Both the position numbers and the translations under genes were made by a program. This document shows, piece by piece, positions 1 to 9,039 of a DNA stretch of 64,000 bases. The notes beneath the pieces were generated by a model. It was not told the origin of the DNA. It was given only the letters and a program-made list of their open reading frames with translations, and ran no database searches. Origin of the DNA: Streptomyces cyaneus (GTDB taxonomy: Bacteria; Actinomycetota; Actinomycetes; Streptomycetales; Streptomycetaceae); contig NZ_RQJW01000003.1 of the NCBI RefSeq assembly GCF_004028635.1, positions 806,001 to 870,000 on the forward strand, given 5' to 3'. How positions within the stretch are numbered: the first letter of the stretch is position 1; each line of letters starts with the position of its first letter.

Positions 1-58
1 AGCCACAGCAGTTGATGACCGGCCGAGGCCCGGATCGTACGAATGAAGTCAGGAGTAG

Positions 59-85
59 CCATGGCCCGACCCTAGCGGGCCATGG
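59..85. terminator. Hairpin, possible bidirectional terminator
   Basis: Perfect 10-bp inverted repeat CCATGGCCCG / CGGGCCATGG around a 7-nt loop. It lies downstream of the minus-strand lnt gene, next to a second hairpin at 90-113. There is no T-run, as is common for Streptomyces terminators. It could end lnt transcription and/or a plus-strand gene that finishes left of the window. Confidence 0.6.
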
Positions 86-89
86 GCGG

Positions 90-113
90 CGCCCCCGGCG
101 AGTTCCGGGGGCG
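90..113. terminator. GC-rich hairpin, likely lnt terminator
   Basis: Perfect 9-bp arms CGCCCCCGG / CCGGGGGCG with a 6-nt loop, 16 bp beyond the lnt stop codon. Together with the hairpin at 59-85 it makes a double stem-loop, a typical actinobacterial transcription end without a U-tract. Confidence 0.65.
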
Positions 114-129
114 TGCGAGGGGCGTACGG

Positions 130-1740
130 CTACACGTCGCGGGTACGTCGCGCGCGCGTCCCGGCGCCGATCGCCCAGCCGAGGCCGCCCGCGGCGACGA
201 GCACCAGGGCGATCTCCGGCAGGATGCCGAGCCGGGTGGCGGGCGTCTCGCTGGAGCGCAGCGGAACCTTCTGGACCAGCGAGTCGGCCACGAACATGCC
301 CGTCTTCTGCGTGATCGTCCCGTCCGGCATGATGATCGCGCTGACGCCGCTGGTCACCGGGACGGTGACGGTTCGGCTGTGCTCGACGGCGCGGACGCGG
401 GACATGGCGAGCTGCTGGTAGGTCATCTCGCTGCGGTCGAAGGTCGCGTTGTTGCTCGGCACGGAGATCATCTGCGCGCCGTCGGTGACCTCGGAGCGCA
501 CGGTCCAGTCGAAGGCAGCTTCGTAGCAGGTGACGAGGCCGACCTTGGCGCCGTCCATGGTGAACACACCCGGCTCGCTGCCCCGGCTGAAGTCCTGGCG
601 GACCATCGACGTCCAGTTCTCGTTGATCGCGCCGACGAGCGAGCGCAACGGCAGGTACTCGCCGAACGGCTGGATCTGCCGCTTGTCGTAGGTGTCGACG
701 GGGCCCTTGACCGGGTCCCACAGAATCTGCTCGTTGAGCAGCTTGCCGTCCCGTTCGACGACGCCGCCGACGGAGATGGGCACGCCGATCGTCTTGGCGG
801 CCGTGTCGATGACGGCGCGCGCGTCGGCGTTGGCGAAGGGGTCGATGTCGGAGGAGTTCTCCGGCCACAGCACGAAGTCGGGCTGTGGGACCTTGCCCGC
901 CTTGACCTCCGCGGCCAGACGCTCCGTCTCGCGCGCGTGGTAGTCCAGTACGGCTCGTCGCTGGGAGTTGAAGTCCAGTCCGGCGCGCGGCACATTGCCC
1001 TGGATGACCGCCACGGTCGCGGTGCCCTTCTCGGCCTTGTCGCTGACCAGCGGTCGTGCGGCCACGGCGCCCACCACCGGTACGGCCACGCTCAGCAGAG
1101 CGACCGCCGCAGCGGATCGCTGAACGGCCCGCGTGCGGCGCGCCTCGACTGCCAGGCGTACCACCTCGTACAGACCGAAGCCGCAGAGAACGACCGCAAA
1201 GCCGAGCACCGGGGTGCCGCCCACCGCGGCGAGCGGCAGGAAGACGCCGTCGGCCTGGCCGAACGCGATCTTGCCCCAGGGGAAGCCGTTGAACGGCGCA
1301 CGCGCGCGTGCCGCTTCTCCGGCGATCCACAGCGCCGCCGCCCACACCGGCCAGCCCGGCAGCTTCGACACCGCGGCCACTCCCGCACCCACCAGCGCGA
1401 CGAAGACCGCCTCGATCGCGACGAGCGCGAGCCAGGGGCCGGGGCCGACCTCCACACCGGTCCACACCAGCAGCGGCAGCAGGAAGCCGAGGCCGAAGAG
1501 ATAGCCGAGGCCCAGGCCCGCCTTCCAACCACGGCCGCGCAGCACCCAGCCGAAGACGGCGAAGGCCGGCAGGGACAGCCACCACAAGGTGCGCGGCGGG
1601 AAGCTGACGTAGAGCAGCACTCCGGAGAGCGCCGCGGCGAGGGCCGGAACCAGGCGCACGAGGCGTGCCGCGCGCGAGGCGGGCGCGATCTGCGGCTGCA
1701 GCTGGTCCGACTCGCCCACGGAAGTTGCGGTGACGGTCAC
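130..1740 (-). CDS. lnt: Apolipoprotein N-acyltransferase
   Basis: Membrane enzyme that adds the third acyl chain to the N-terminal Cys of diacylated lipoproteins. The product is 536 aa from the GTG at 1740; the open frame runs further upstream, but that part reads like noncoding Arg/Pro-rich sequence. About six hydrophobic segments occupy residues 30-230, followed by a carbon-nitrogen hydrolase domain. The catalytic triad is visible: Glu294 in LWPENSS, Lys353 in YDKRQ and Cys405 in VTCYEAAFD. The Lys-Cys spacing (52) equals that of E. coli Lnt (335/387), and FGEYLPLRS lies between them. A last hydrophobic segment precedes a basic tail (RARRTR). Two hairpins follow the stop, and it is divergent from the membrane gene at 2105. 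Streptomyces often carry two Lnt paralogs, so activity of this copy is inferred from the intact triad. Confidence 0.93.
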   Translation of the reverse strand: MTVTATSVGESDQLQPQIAPASRAARLVRLVPALAAALSGVLLYVSFPPRTLWWLSLPAFAVFGWVLRGRGWKAGLGLGYLFGLGFLLPLLVWTGVEVGPGPWLALVAIEAVFVALVGAGVAAVSKLPGWPVWAAALWIAGEAARARAPFNGFPWGKIAFGQADGVFLPLAAVGGTPVLGFAVVLCGFGLYEVVRLAVEARRTRAVQRSAAAVALLSVAVPVVGAVAARPLVSDKAEKGTATVAVIQGNVPRAGLDFNSQRRAVLDYHARETERLAAEVKAGKVPQPDFVLWPENSSDIDPFANADARAVIDTAAKTIGVPISVGGVVERDGKLLNEQILWDPVKGPVDTYDKRQIQPFGEYLPLRSLVGAINENWTSMVRQDFSRGSEPGVFTMDGAKVGLVTCYEAAFDWTVRSEVTDGAQMISVPSNNATFDRSEMTYQQLAMSRVRAVEHSRTVTVPVTSGVSAIIMPDGTITQKTGMFVADSLVQKVPLRSSETPATRLGILPEIALVLVAAGGLGWAIGAGTRARRTRDV

Positions 1741-1801
1741 TCCGGGAGTGTACGGCGGTTGACCTCGGCACCGACAGCGCGGTCCGGTAGGGGCAGGGGC
1801 T

Positions 1802-1822
1802 CCCACGTGGGCGCATGCGCCC
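1802..1822. promoter_or_regulatory. Overlapping palindromes in the 1741-2104 gap
   Basis: The 364-bp gap between lnt and the divergent gene at 2105 has no convincing gene. It holds two perfect overlapping palindromes, CCCACGTGGG (1802-1811) and GGGCGCATGCGCCC (1809-1822), about 62-82 bp upstream of the lnt GTG. They may be an operator for lnt or for both genes. No matching regulator is encoded next to it. Confidence 0.4.
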
Positions 1823-2104
1823 TTCGGGTCCACGGCAAGGTCCCCTGCGATCCCGGTCCCGCGCGGAAGGCGCCACCGCGACGTCATCGGCCGACACTCC
1901 TCCGCGCGCGGACCCCGACGCCGCCCCCGCAGCACTCGGCCGACTCCCTGACCCTGAGGTGACGCATCGTTCCTGCACGACACGTCCACAAATCGGCCAT
2001 CAGCCGTTACGGTATGCCGGAGCCTCAGTCGTACCGGCAGGTCAGGTCAGGTCCGGACGGTGGGGCCCGTCACAGGTCGGGGGACCGGGGTTTCGGGGGG
2101 CGGG

Positions 2105-3187
2105 GTGGATGTCACGGGGATGACGTCTGCGGCAGGTCCGGTTGAGGACGGCGACAGACGAAACGTTTCTGATGCGGCGGGCGTGGTCGTGCTGGGGGCA
2201 TGCGCCGCCTGGTCGCTGATCTCTGCTGCCGTGCACGACGGCCGCCCCGAGGGTGTGCTGCTCGCGATCCTCGCCGTGGCCGCCGGTTATGCCGCGGGGC
2301 GGATCGGCGGGGCGCTGCTGCCGGTCGCCGCGCCCTGCGCCGGAGCGGTGGCCGGAGTGGGTCTGACGCTGGCCGTACCGCACCTCGCCCCCGGGCCGCA
2401 GATCATCACCCCGCTGGGCCACGCCGGGGCCACGGCCGCCGTACTGACCCTCTCCGCCGGCGCCGCGTGCTGCGCCGCCTGGGCCGCCTCGGCACCGGCG
2501 CTGCGACTGGGCCTGCGCGCGCTGGCCGCTGGCATCGCGGTGACGGCCGGTGCCCTCGGTTCGACCTCGGGCTTCGTCACCTGTACTGCTGTCGTGCTGT
2601 GCTCGCTCGCCGCCGGCCACCTCCGCCATCGCGGCGTGGGCATCGCGGGACTGGCCCTGACCGCCGCCTCCGTCACCGGCCTGACCTGGGCGGTCGCCGG
2701 GAACGCGGTGCCCGGTGGTCTCACCGACTGGCTCGCGGGTCAGCTGACGCGGCACCGGATCCAGCTGTGGCACGACGCCCTGCACCTGGCCGGCCAGGAC
2801 CCCGCCCTGGGCGTGGGCCCCGGACGCTTCGGGGAGCTCAGCACGACGGCCACCGGGACGCTGCTGTCCGACGGCAAACCGCACTCGGCGCCCCTGCAAC
2901 AGGCGGCGGAACAGGGATTGATCGGCGTCATCCTGCTGGCGGCGGCCTTCTGCTGGATGCTGTTCGCGCTGTGGCGCACCCCGCGCGCCACTCCCGTCGC
3001 CCTCACCGCGGGCGCGGCCCTGACGGCGCTGGCGGCCATCGCCGCGGTCGGCAACGCGCTCAGCTTCACCGCGGTGTCGGTGGGCGCCGGCCTGCTGGCG
3101 GGGCTGGCCACGGCACGTCCGATCGTCCATGGGTCGCAGGAGCGCGACATCGACGTACGCGCGCGTGGCGATCGGCTGACCCCATGA
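2105..3187 (+). CDS. O-antigen ligase-like polytopic membrane protein
   Basis: About 360 aa, rich in hydrophobic Ala/Leu/Val segments through most of its length (roughly 10 membrane spans). A soluble stretch near residues 210-265 includes LTRHRIQLWHDALHLAGQDP, then ALGVGPGRF and HSAPLQQAAEQGLIG. That arrangement (RxxLWxxAL, GxGxGxF, HSxxLQ) is the Wzy_C/O-antigen ligase signature; these enzymes join polyprenyl-linked glycans or other sugars. The substrate in a Gram-positive bacterium is unknown. Start: the GTG at 2105 follows a G-rich tract; ATG at 2120 and the open frame from 2060 are alternatives. It is divergent from lnt and converges on the gene at 3290. Confidence 0.72.
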   Translation: MDVTGMTSAAGPVEDGDRRNVSDAAGVVVLGACAAWSLISAAVHDGRPEGVLLAILAVAAGYAAGRIGGALLPVAAPCAGAVAGVGLTLAVPHLAPGPQIITPLGHAGATAAVLTLSAGAACCAAWAASAPALRLGLRALAAGIAVTAGALGSTSGFVTCTAVVLCSLAAGHLRHRGVGIAGLALTAASVTGLTWAVAGNAVPGGLTDWLAGQLTRHRIQLWHDALHLAGQDPALGVGPGRFGELSTTATGTLLSDGKPHSAPLQQAAEQGLIGVILLAAAFCWMLFALWRTPRATPVALTAGAALTALAAIAAVGNALSFTAVSVGAGLLAGLATARPIVHGSQERDIDVRARGDRLTP

Positions 3188-3254
3188 CCCGGCGTGCGGC
3201 GATGGGGGCGGCCCACACATATGGCTCCGACAGCCCCCGCCACGCACGGCTGAG

Positions 3255-3285
3255 AAGGCCTCCCACGCGGGGACGGCCAGGCCTT
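3255..3285. terminator. Inverted repeat between convergent genes
   Basis: AAGGCCT / AGGCCTT arms with a 17-nt loop lie in the 102-bp gap between the convergent genes ending at 3187 and 3290. Position and symmetry suggest a shared terminator; the long loop makes this moderate. Confidence 0.4.
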
Positions 3286-3289
3286 GGTC

Positions 3290-3832
3290 TCAGTGCGCCG
3301 TGCCGGGCGTCCGTGTCGGCAGCCGGTCCCTGATGACCCTTACGGCCACCTCCGCGTCGTCCACGGTGATCGTGAACGTGTGGCCGTCCCACAGCCGAAG
3401 CACCAAGCCCTCGCCACGGCGTACGACGACCGCGGTGCCCTTCTCGGGCCGCCACCGGTAGCCCCAGCCGCCCCAGTGACGCGGAGTGACGTGGGCGACG
3501 AAGTCGGCGCCCGCGACCTCGGACAGCGGAATGCGGCGGCGTGGCACACCGATGTGGCCGCAGCGCACCTCGAGGCACTCCTGGTCGACCCTCAGAGCGA
3601 CATGCACGAACGCCAGAGTGCCGAAGAGGACCAGCAGCCCGGCCGCGATGCAGCCGACGACGGCCATGACGAGCGGGGCGACGCCGTCCGTCCACGGCGA
3701 GTCGATGGCCAACTCGATCCCGAGCGCCATACAAGCGGCACCGACGAGCGCCAGCAGCCACTGGACCCGGTTGGTCGCCCGCCCGGTCCAGACATCGGGG
3801 TGCCGCTGCGCTCCGTGGGGGTGGTCCCTCAT
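3290..3832 (-). CDS. Two-TM membrane protein with PH-like domain
   Basis: The product is 180 aa from the ATG at 3832. Residues 22-70 hold two hydrophobic segments (WLLALVGAACMALGIELAI and a second ending LLVLFGTLAFV), followed by a beta-rich domain with VRCGHIGVPRRRIPLSEV, then WGYRWRPEKGTAVVVR and LRLWDGHTFTITVDD. This is the usual arrangement of small actinobacterial bacterial-PH membrane proteins, whose function is unknown. It stands alone: the gene upstream, the racemase-like gene, ends 107 bp away. Confidence 0.7.
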   Translation of the reverse strand: MRDHPHGAQRHPDVWTGRATNRVQWLLALVGAACMALGIELAIDSPWTDGVAPLVMAVVGCIAAGLLVLFGTLAFVHVALRVDQECLEVRCGHIGVPRRRIPLSEVAGADFVAHVTPRHWGGWGYRWRPEKGTAVVVRRGEGLVLRLWDGHTFTITVDDAEVAVRVIRDRLPTRTPGTAH

Positions 3833-3939
3833 GGTTATGAGGTTACTCAGGTTTCGCTGCGCTGGTACCGCGCTGCGCAGGGTGACTGCGCCGACCGGTG
3901 CTTCTGACGGACCGATGCCATCCGTTTTGTGACCGTCGG

Positions 3940-4725
3940 TTACCGCGCGGGGCTGATCTCCTGCAGAAGACGCCCTTCCTCGTAGGCGAGGGCGGGCACG
4001 GGCAGCGTGCCCTCGCGGCCGCTCAGCAGCACAGTCAGGGTGCCGTTCGCCTGGGCCGCGGGGGCCGGCTGCTCGCCGAGCCGGCGCAGCGCCTGGGCGG
4101 CGACGGCGCCGGCGGAGCCGTGCAGGACGAGCGGCGGGAAGCCGGGGCGCTGGACGGCGGCGCGGATGCGCTCGGCGACGAGCTCGTAGTGCGTGCAGCC
4201 CAGGACGACGGTCGTCACGTCCTTGGGTGTCAGGGAGGCGGCCGCGGCGACGGCGGCCTCGATCGCCGTCTCGTCCGCGTGCTCGACCGCCTCGGCCAGC
4301 CCGAAGCACGGCACCTCGGTGACGGCCACGCCGTCGGCGAAGTCCTCGATAAGGCCCCGCTGGTAGGGGCTGCCGGTGGTGGCGGGCGTGGCCCAGATCG
4401 CGACGGGGCCGCCGCCGGCCGCGGCCGGCTTGATGGCCGGGACCGTGCCGATGACGGGTATGCCGGGTTCGAGGCGGGCCCGCAGGGTCGGCAGGGCGTG
4501 CACGGTCGCGGTGTTGCAGCCGATGATCAGGGCGTCGGGCCGGTGCGCGGCGGCGGCGTCCGCGACGGCCACGGCGCGCTGCGTGAGGTCCTCGGTGGTC
4601 CGTGGGCCCCAGGGCATGCCGTCGGGGTCGAGGGAGAGCACGAGATGTGCGTCGGGTCGCAACCGTCGCACCGCGGCGGTGGCCGCGAGCAAGCCGATTC
4701 CGGAGTCCATCAGCGCGATCTTCAC
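3940..4725 (-). CDS. Glutamate racemase-family protein
   Basis: 261 aa with both catalytic cysteines of Asp/Glu racemases: Cys70 in IIGCNTATV and Cys177 in VLGCTHYEL. The N-terminal DSGIGLLA resembles the DSGIGG motif of MurI. If active it interconverts L- and D-glutamate for peptidoglycan. Substitutions (Leu for the second Gly of DSGIGG, a WGPR segment instead of PYG) suggest an accessory paralog and not the housekeeping MurI. The next gene, at 4783, is transcribed divergently only 57 bp away. Confidence 0.8.
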   Translation of the reverse strand: MKIALMDSGIGLLAATAAVRRLRPDAHLVLSLDPDGMPWGPRTTEDLTQRAVAVADAAAAHRPDALIIGCNTATVHALPTLRARLEPGIPVIGTVPAIKPAAAGGGPVAIWATPATTGSPYQRGLIEDFADGVAVTEVPCFGLAEAVEHADETAIEAAVAAAASLTPKDVTTVVLGCTHYELVAERIRAAVQRPGFPPLVLHGSAGAVAAQALRRLGEQPAPAAQANGTLTVLLSGREGTLPVPALAYEEGRLLQEISPAR

Positions 4726-4782
4726 CCGGCCACGATAGACGATGGGCCCTTACCGGCCCCTGCGGTGGGGCAGACTGCGCGC

Positions 4783-5958
4783 GTGAGCGCCATCGCGTGG
4801 ACTGCCGCCGGATCACTCGCCGCCTGGCTGTGGCTGCTGCTCTGCCAGGGCTTCTTCTGGCGTACGGACGTCAGACTTCCGCGGCGTACGGAACCCGACG
4901 CGTGGCCGTCGGTCTGCGTCGTCGTACCGGCGCGCGACGAGGCCGCCGTACTGGCCGACAGCCTGCCGTCGCTGCTCGCCCAGGACTACCCGGGGCGCGC
5001 CGAGATCTTCCTGATCGACGACGGCAGTTCGGACGGCACCGGAGAACTGGCGCGCGAGCTCGCTCGGCGGCACGGCGGGCTGCCGCTGACCGTGGCCTCC
5101 CCCGGTGAGCCGCCCGCGGGCTGGACCGGCAAGCTGTGGGCGGTGCGGCACGGCATCGACCTGGCACGCGCGCGTGATCCCGAGTACCTGCTGCTGACGG
5201 ATGCCGACATCGCGCATGCGCCCGACAGCCTGCAGGAGCAGGTCGCGGCGGCGCGCACGGGGGGATTCGACGTCGTCTCCCAGATGGCCCGGTTGCGGGT
5301 GGAGAGCCTGTGGGAGCGGCTGGTCGTACCGGCGTTCGTGTACTTCTTCGCGCAGCTGTACCCGTTCCGCCGGATCGGTAAGAAGGGGACGCGGACGGCG
5401 GCCGCGGCGGGCGGCTGCGTACTGCTGCGCGCCGAGGCCGCCGAGCGGGCGCGGATTCCGGACGCCATCCGGCACGCCGTCATCGACGACGTGGCGCTCG
5501 CGCGTGCCGTCAAGGGCGGCGGTGGCCACATCTGGCTGGGGCTGGCCGAGCGGGTGGACAGCGTGCGGCCGTATCCGCGGCTGAGCGACCTGTGGCGGAT
5601 GGTGTCGCGCAGCGCGTACGCGCAGTTGCGGCACAACCCGCTGGTGCTGGCCGGGACGGTTGTCGGGCTCGCGCTCGTCTATCTCGTGCCGCCGCTGGCC
5701 GTCGTCGCAGGCCTGGCCTGCGGGCATCCGGCGTCGGCGGTCATCGGCGGTATCGCGTGGCTGGTGATGACAGGGACGTACGCGCCGATGCTCCGCTACT
5801 ACCGCCAGCCCCTGTGGCTCGCTCCCCTGCTCCCGTTCACCGCGTTCCTCTATCTCCTCATGACGGTCGATTCCGCGGTGCAGCACTACCGGGGGCGCGG
5901 CGCGGCCTGGAAGGGCCGCACCTACACGCGCCCGGACACGGTGCCCGACGAGGGCTGA
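4783..5958 (+). CDS. Family 2 glycosyltransferase, HpnB-like
   Basis: 391 aa from the GTG at 4783 (upstream open frame is shadow). An N-terminal membrane segment (residues 4-24) precedes a GT-A domain with VCVVVPARDEA, IDDGSSDGT and LTDADIAH (the DxD-type site), then a conserved IDDVALARAVK. C-terminal hydrophobic segments follow around residues 285-375. This order matches the hopanoid-associated HpnB glycosyltransferases, which are otherwise poorly characterised. No squalene-hopene genes lie nearby, so the acceptor cannot be inferred. Confidence 0.8.
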   Translation: MSAIAWTAAGSLAAWLWLLLCQGFFWRTDVRLPRRTEPDAWPSVCVVVPARDEAAVLADSLPSLLAQDYPGRAEIFLIDDGSSDGTGELARELARRHGGLPLTVASPGEPPAGWTGKLWAVRHGIDLARARDPEYLLLTDADIAHAPDSLQEQVAAARTGGFDVVSQMARLRVESLWERLVVPAFVYFFAQLYPFRRIGKKGTRTAAAAGGCVLLRAEAAERARIPDAIRHAVIDDVALARAVKGGGGHIWLGLAERVDSVRPYPRLSDLWRMVSRSAYAQLRHNPLVLAGTVVGLALVYLVPPLAVVAGLACGHPASAVIGGIAWLVMTGTYAPMLRYYRQPLWLAPLLPFTAFLYLLMTVDSAVQHYRGRGAAWKGRTYTRPDTVPDEG

Positions 5959-5973
5959 CTGGATGAGGGCTGA

Positions 5974-7263
5974 CTACTTGCGACCGGGCGTCCAGTTCAT
6001 GCCCCACCCGTAGGCATAGTCGACGGTGCGCTGCGGGCTCACGCCGCGCTCGGGCACCAGGTAGCGGGCCTCGCGCTGGACGACCAGGTCGCTGCCGGTG
6101 TTGGTGATCAGGGCGAGCGCGCACACCGTCGAGGGGATCGTGCACTCGTCGAGCGAGAAGTCGACCGGGGCGCCGTGCTGCGGCGTGAGGGTGACCGTGG
6201 CGTGCAGGTCGGCGAAGGAACGGGCTCCTTCGTAGATGGTCACGAAGATCAGGATGCGCCGGAAGTCCCGCTGGTGGTCGAGGTTGATGGTGAGGTTCTC
6301 GCCACTGGACACGGCACCGGTGCGGTCGTCGCCGTCGAGGTGCATGTACGGGGGCTGGTGCAGGGCGCCGAAGGCGTTGCCGAGGGACTGGATGACTCCC
6401 TTGCTGCCGTCGGTGAGCTCGTACAGGGCGCACAGGTCGAGGTCGAGGTCGTTGTGCATGGCGACCGGGCGGCCCAGCTTGCTCGCCCAGCCCGAGAACT
6501 GCTTGCGCACCTGCCAGTTGAGGTTCACGCGCATGGCGCCCGAGGTGCCGCCCTGCTTGTTCAGCGAGACGGAGGGGGAGGCCTTGGTGAGCGTCACCTT
6601 GCTCAGGCTGACCGGCGGCGCCTGAGGAACGGGCGGAGGGACCGGCGGCATGGCGGGCGGCGCCATGGTCACTGGAGGCGCGACAGGCGGGGGCGTGACC
6701 GGCGGGGCCACGGGGGCCGGAGCGGGGGCTGTCTGCTGGGGTTCGTCGACCGTGATGCCGTAATCGGTGGCGAGGCCCTCGAGGCCGCTGCTGTAGCCCT
6801 GGCCGACGGCCCGGAATTTCCAGGCGCCCTGGCGACGGTAGAACTCACCGAGTACGAAAGCGGTTTCCACGGTGGCGCCCGCACTGTCGAAACGCGCGAC
6901 GACGGTGCCCTGGGCGGCGTCCTTGACCTCGATGTATAGGTCCGGAACCTGGCCGAACGCACCGCCGTCCGCGGAGGCGGCGAGGATGACGGTCTCGATG
7001 GCGGGCTCCACGCGCGCGAGGTCGACGAGGAGGCTGTCGGTCACTTGGCCGCCGGCGTCCCGCTTGCCCTCGTGCCGCACGGCGTCGGATGAGTGCACCG
7101 GCTGGTTGTAGAAGACGAAGTCCCCGTCGGAGCGCACTTTTCCACCGACCAGCAACAGCGCCGAGGCGTCCACGTCGGGCACGCCCGGTCCGGAGCGCCA
7201 GCCCAATTCGACCCTCAGTGCGGCCGTCGGCACTGGAACATTCGATCCTTTCGGCATTGACAT
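5974..7263 (-). CDS. Tandem TerD-domain protein
   Basis: About 429 aa from the ATG at 7263 ([12 protein letters not shown] 7257 also possible). The first TerD domain (residues 1-170) has the typical MPKGSNVPV start, [18 protein letters not shown] and [10 protein letters not shown] linker of about 50 aa made of Pro, Ala, Val and Met follows. The second half (from about 230) is a diverged TerD-like domain starting [17 protein letters not shown], with [12 protein letters not shown] and FVTIYEGA. TerD proteins are Ca2+-binding and belong to tellurite/stress systems and predicted membrane-linked stress complexes. No other ter genes are adjacent. The 291-bp gap to 7555 shows no gene; it must hold divergent promoters. 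Confidence 0.88.
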   Translation of the reverse strand: MSMPKGSNVPVPTAALRVELGWRSGPGVPDVDASALLLVGGKVRSDGDFVFYNQPVHSSDAVRHEGKRDAGGQVTDSLLVDLARVEPAIETVILAASADGGAFGQVPDLYIEVKDAAQGTVVARFDSAGATVETAFVLGEFYRRQGAWKFRAVGQGYSSGLEGLATDYGITVDEPQQTAPAPAPVAPPVTPPPVAPPVTMAPPAMPPVPPPVPQAPPVSLSKVTLTKASPSVSLNKQGGTSGAMRVNLNWQVRKQFSGWASKLGRPVAMHNDLDLDLCALYELTDGSKGVIQSLGNAFGALHQPPYMHLDGDDRTGAVSSGENLTINLDHQRDFRRILIFVTIYEGARSFADLHATVTLTPQHGAPVDFSLDECTIPSTVCALALITNTGSDLVVQREARYLVPERGVSPQRTVDYAYGWGMNWTPGRK

Positions 7264-7554
7264 GTCCGCCCCCATCACGGGTCACCGCGCCAGGCACGTC
7301 CCGGCAGCTCACTGGGTTCTTTACAGGGCCAACCTATTCCCCGCGACAACGAACTCCCATGGGGGCCACAGGAACACCGGGGGCCAACCCCTGGTAACCC
7401 GCCCGGAACTCGGCATTTACACGATCCGGGCGCGGATTGGCGTCCCTTTTTGCCAAGTTCGCTCGCATTGGGGATCCGGCGTCACCGCGGACACATAAAA
7501 CAACCCTCTTATCGGTCTCCCCAACCAGCACATCGTGGGCTTAACGTATGCGCC

Positions 7555-7989
7555 ATGACCTCCCCCCGCTCCACCTATGGCGGCGGCTACTACTCCGCCT
7601 CCTTCCCGGACACCCCGATCTACGACTCACTCGTGGCCGAGCGGGGCACCCCGCAGATCGCCCCGATCCGGGTCCCTGCCGCGTACGACACGCCGGGCAG
7701 CAATCTGCCCGCGCTGCCGTCCGCGCTGCCCGCCCTCCCGGCGGCCCCGTCTCAGCCCTCCTACGGTTATCCGCAGGTTCAGCAGCCCGCTCCGCTGCAG
7801 CAGGCGCCCGCGGCGTACATCCCGCAGCAGGCGGCCGCGCCGCGTGGCTATCCGGGTCCGCAGGCTCAGCAGCCTCGGCCGGTGGCGCCCGGCGGCATGG
7901 GCTACGAGGCGATGCGCCCCGCGGCTCCCCGCCCCGCCCCGGCTCCTTACCAGGACCCGTACAACAACCAGCAGTACCGCGGCTACTGA
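7555..7989 (+). CDS. Pro/Gln/Tyr-rich DUF6643-type protein
   Basis: 144 aa from the ATG at 7555. It starts MTSPRSTYGGGYYSASFPD and is rich in Pro, Ala, Gln and Tyr, with no signal peptide or membrane span. The C-terminal half is a low-complexity PQ/PAP stretch ending PYNNQQYRGY. This looks like the Streptomyces family annotated DUF6643, of unknown role. The disordered, Tyr-rich ends may bind partners. It is divergent from the TerD gene and 42 bp upstream of the MOSC gene. Confidence 0.7.
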   Translation: MTSPRSTYGGGYYSASFPDTPIYDSLVAERGTPQIAPIRVPAAYDTPGSNLPALPSALPALPAAPSQPSYGYPQVQQPAPLQQAPAAYIPQQAAAPRGYPGPQAQQPRPVAPGGMGYEAMRPAAPRPAPAPYQDPYNNQQYRGY

Positions 7990-8031
7990 CCCGTTCCCCG
8001 GGCTGTCGGCGCCACCTGGCACGATGGCCGT

Positions 8032-8859
8032 ATGGGGCACGCACAGCTGCAGTCGATTCACGTTCATCCGGTCAAGGCGTTCCGGGGCACAGCGCCCCGG
8101 GAGGCCGTCGTGGAGCCCTGGGGGCTGGCCGGAGATCGACGCTGGGTGCTGATCGACGACGGGGGAAAGGTCGTTACCCAGCGCCAGCAACCGCGCCTCG
8201 CGCTGGCCGCCGCCGAGCTGCTGCCCGGCGGCGGTGTCCGGTTGTCCGCGCCCGGCACGGACCCACTGACCGTGCCGGTGCCGCGGGCGGTCGGCACGGT
8301 GCCGGTGGAGATCTTCCGCGACAAGGTCGAGGCGGTCCTCGCCGAGGACGATGCCGCCCATGCCTGGTGCAGCGCTCATCTCGGCGCCGATGTGCGCCTC
8401 GCGTTCATGGACGACCCCGGCACGCGCCGGCCCGTCGATCCGGAGTACGCCCTGCCGGGCGAGACGGTCAGCTTCGCCGACGGCTACCCGCTGCTGCTCA
8501 CCACCACAGCGTCCCTCGACGCTCTCAACTCCCTCATCGCGCAGGGTGATCACGCGCAGGAGGGTCCGCTGCCCATGAACCGCTTCCGGCCTAACGTGGT
8601 CGTGTCGGGCACCGCTGCGTGGGCCGAGGACGACTGGTCGCGCATCGCCATCGGCGAGGTGACCTTCCGTGTTCCCAAGCAATGCGGGCGGTGCGTGGTG
8701 ACCACCACCGACCAGGCCACCGCCGAGCGCGGCAGGGAGCCCCTGCACACCCTCGGCCGGCACCGCCGCCTGGGCGGCAAGCTGGTCTTCGGCCAGAACC
8801 TGGTGCCCCTTTCCCGCGGCACGATCCGGGTCGGCGATCCGGTCACGATCCTCGACTGA
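8032..8859 (+). CDS. MOSC domain protein with N-terminal beta-barrel
   Basis: 275 aa. The N-terminal MOSC_N barrel begins LQSIHVHPVKAFRG with WGLAGDRRWVLID (residues 30-42). The MOSC domain (about 140-275) includes NRFRPNVVVSG and QCGRCVVTTTDQATAER. Cys218 and Cys221 sit where MOSC proteins bind the molybdenum cofactor sulfur or catalyse persulfide transfer. The layout matches YcbX/mARC proteins, which reduce N-hydroxylated compounds, but no ferredoxin domain is fused here. A hairpin at 8883 closes the unit. Confidence 0.88.
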   Translation: MGHAQLQSIHVHPVKAFRGTAPREAVVEPWGLAGDRRWVLIDDGGKVVTQRQQPRLALAAAELLPGGGVRLSAPGTDPLTVPVPRAVGTVPVEIFRDKVEAVLAEDDAAHAWCSAHLGADVRLAFMDDPGTRRPVDPEYALPGETVSFADGYPLLLTTTASLDALNSLIAQGDHAQEGPLPMNRFRPNVVVSGTAAWAEDDWSRIAIGEVTFRVPKQCGRCVVTTTDQATAERGREPLHTLGRHRRLGGKLVFGQNLVPLSRGTIRVGDPVTILD

Positions 8860-8882
8860 GAAGGATCTCGTGGAGCGGCAAT

Positions 8883-8911
8883 GCGCGGGAACCGGGGCCG
8901 GGTGCCCGCGC
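8883..8911 (+). terminator. Hairpin after the MOSC gene
   Basis: GCGCGGG / CCCGCGC arms around a G-rich 15-nt loop, followed by TTGGGCTTTTCG, 24 bp after the MOSC stop. Fits a factor-independent terminator. Confidence 0.5.
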
Positions 8912-9039
8912 GTTGGGCTTTTCGTGAGAAGTTCATGAGAGGTCCCGGAGGCAGGTGATTTCGCTCTCTCTTCGGCGGGGGCCGCGCGTGAACGGCTCGG
9001 TGAGGGGTTATCACGGAGCGGGAAGGGGGTGTGCGGACG

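Noticed and set aside
1..46. Possible 3' end of a plus-strand gene before lnt
   Set aside because: Two frames reach a stop (13-15 and 44-46), but with fewer than 15 codons visible codon bias cannot decide, so no gene is called.
82..1962. 626-aa plus-strand open frame
   Set aside because: Antisense shadow of lnt in high-GC DNA; no motif, composition typical of reversed Streptomyces code.
7264..7554. Small gene in the TerD-DUF6643 gap
   Set aside because: Open frames of 65-78 codons exist in the gap but show poor codon bias and overlap likely divergent promoters.
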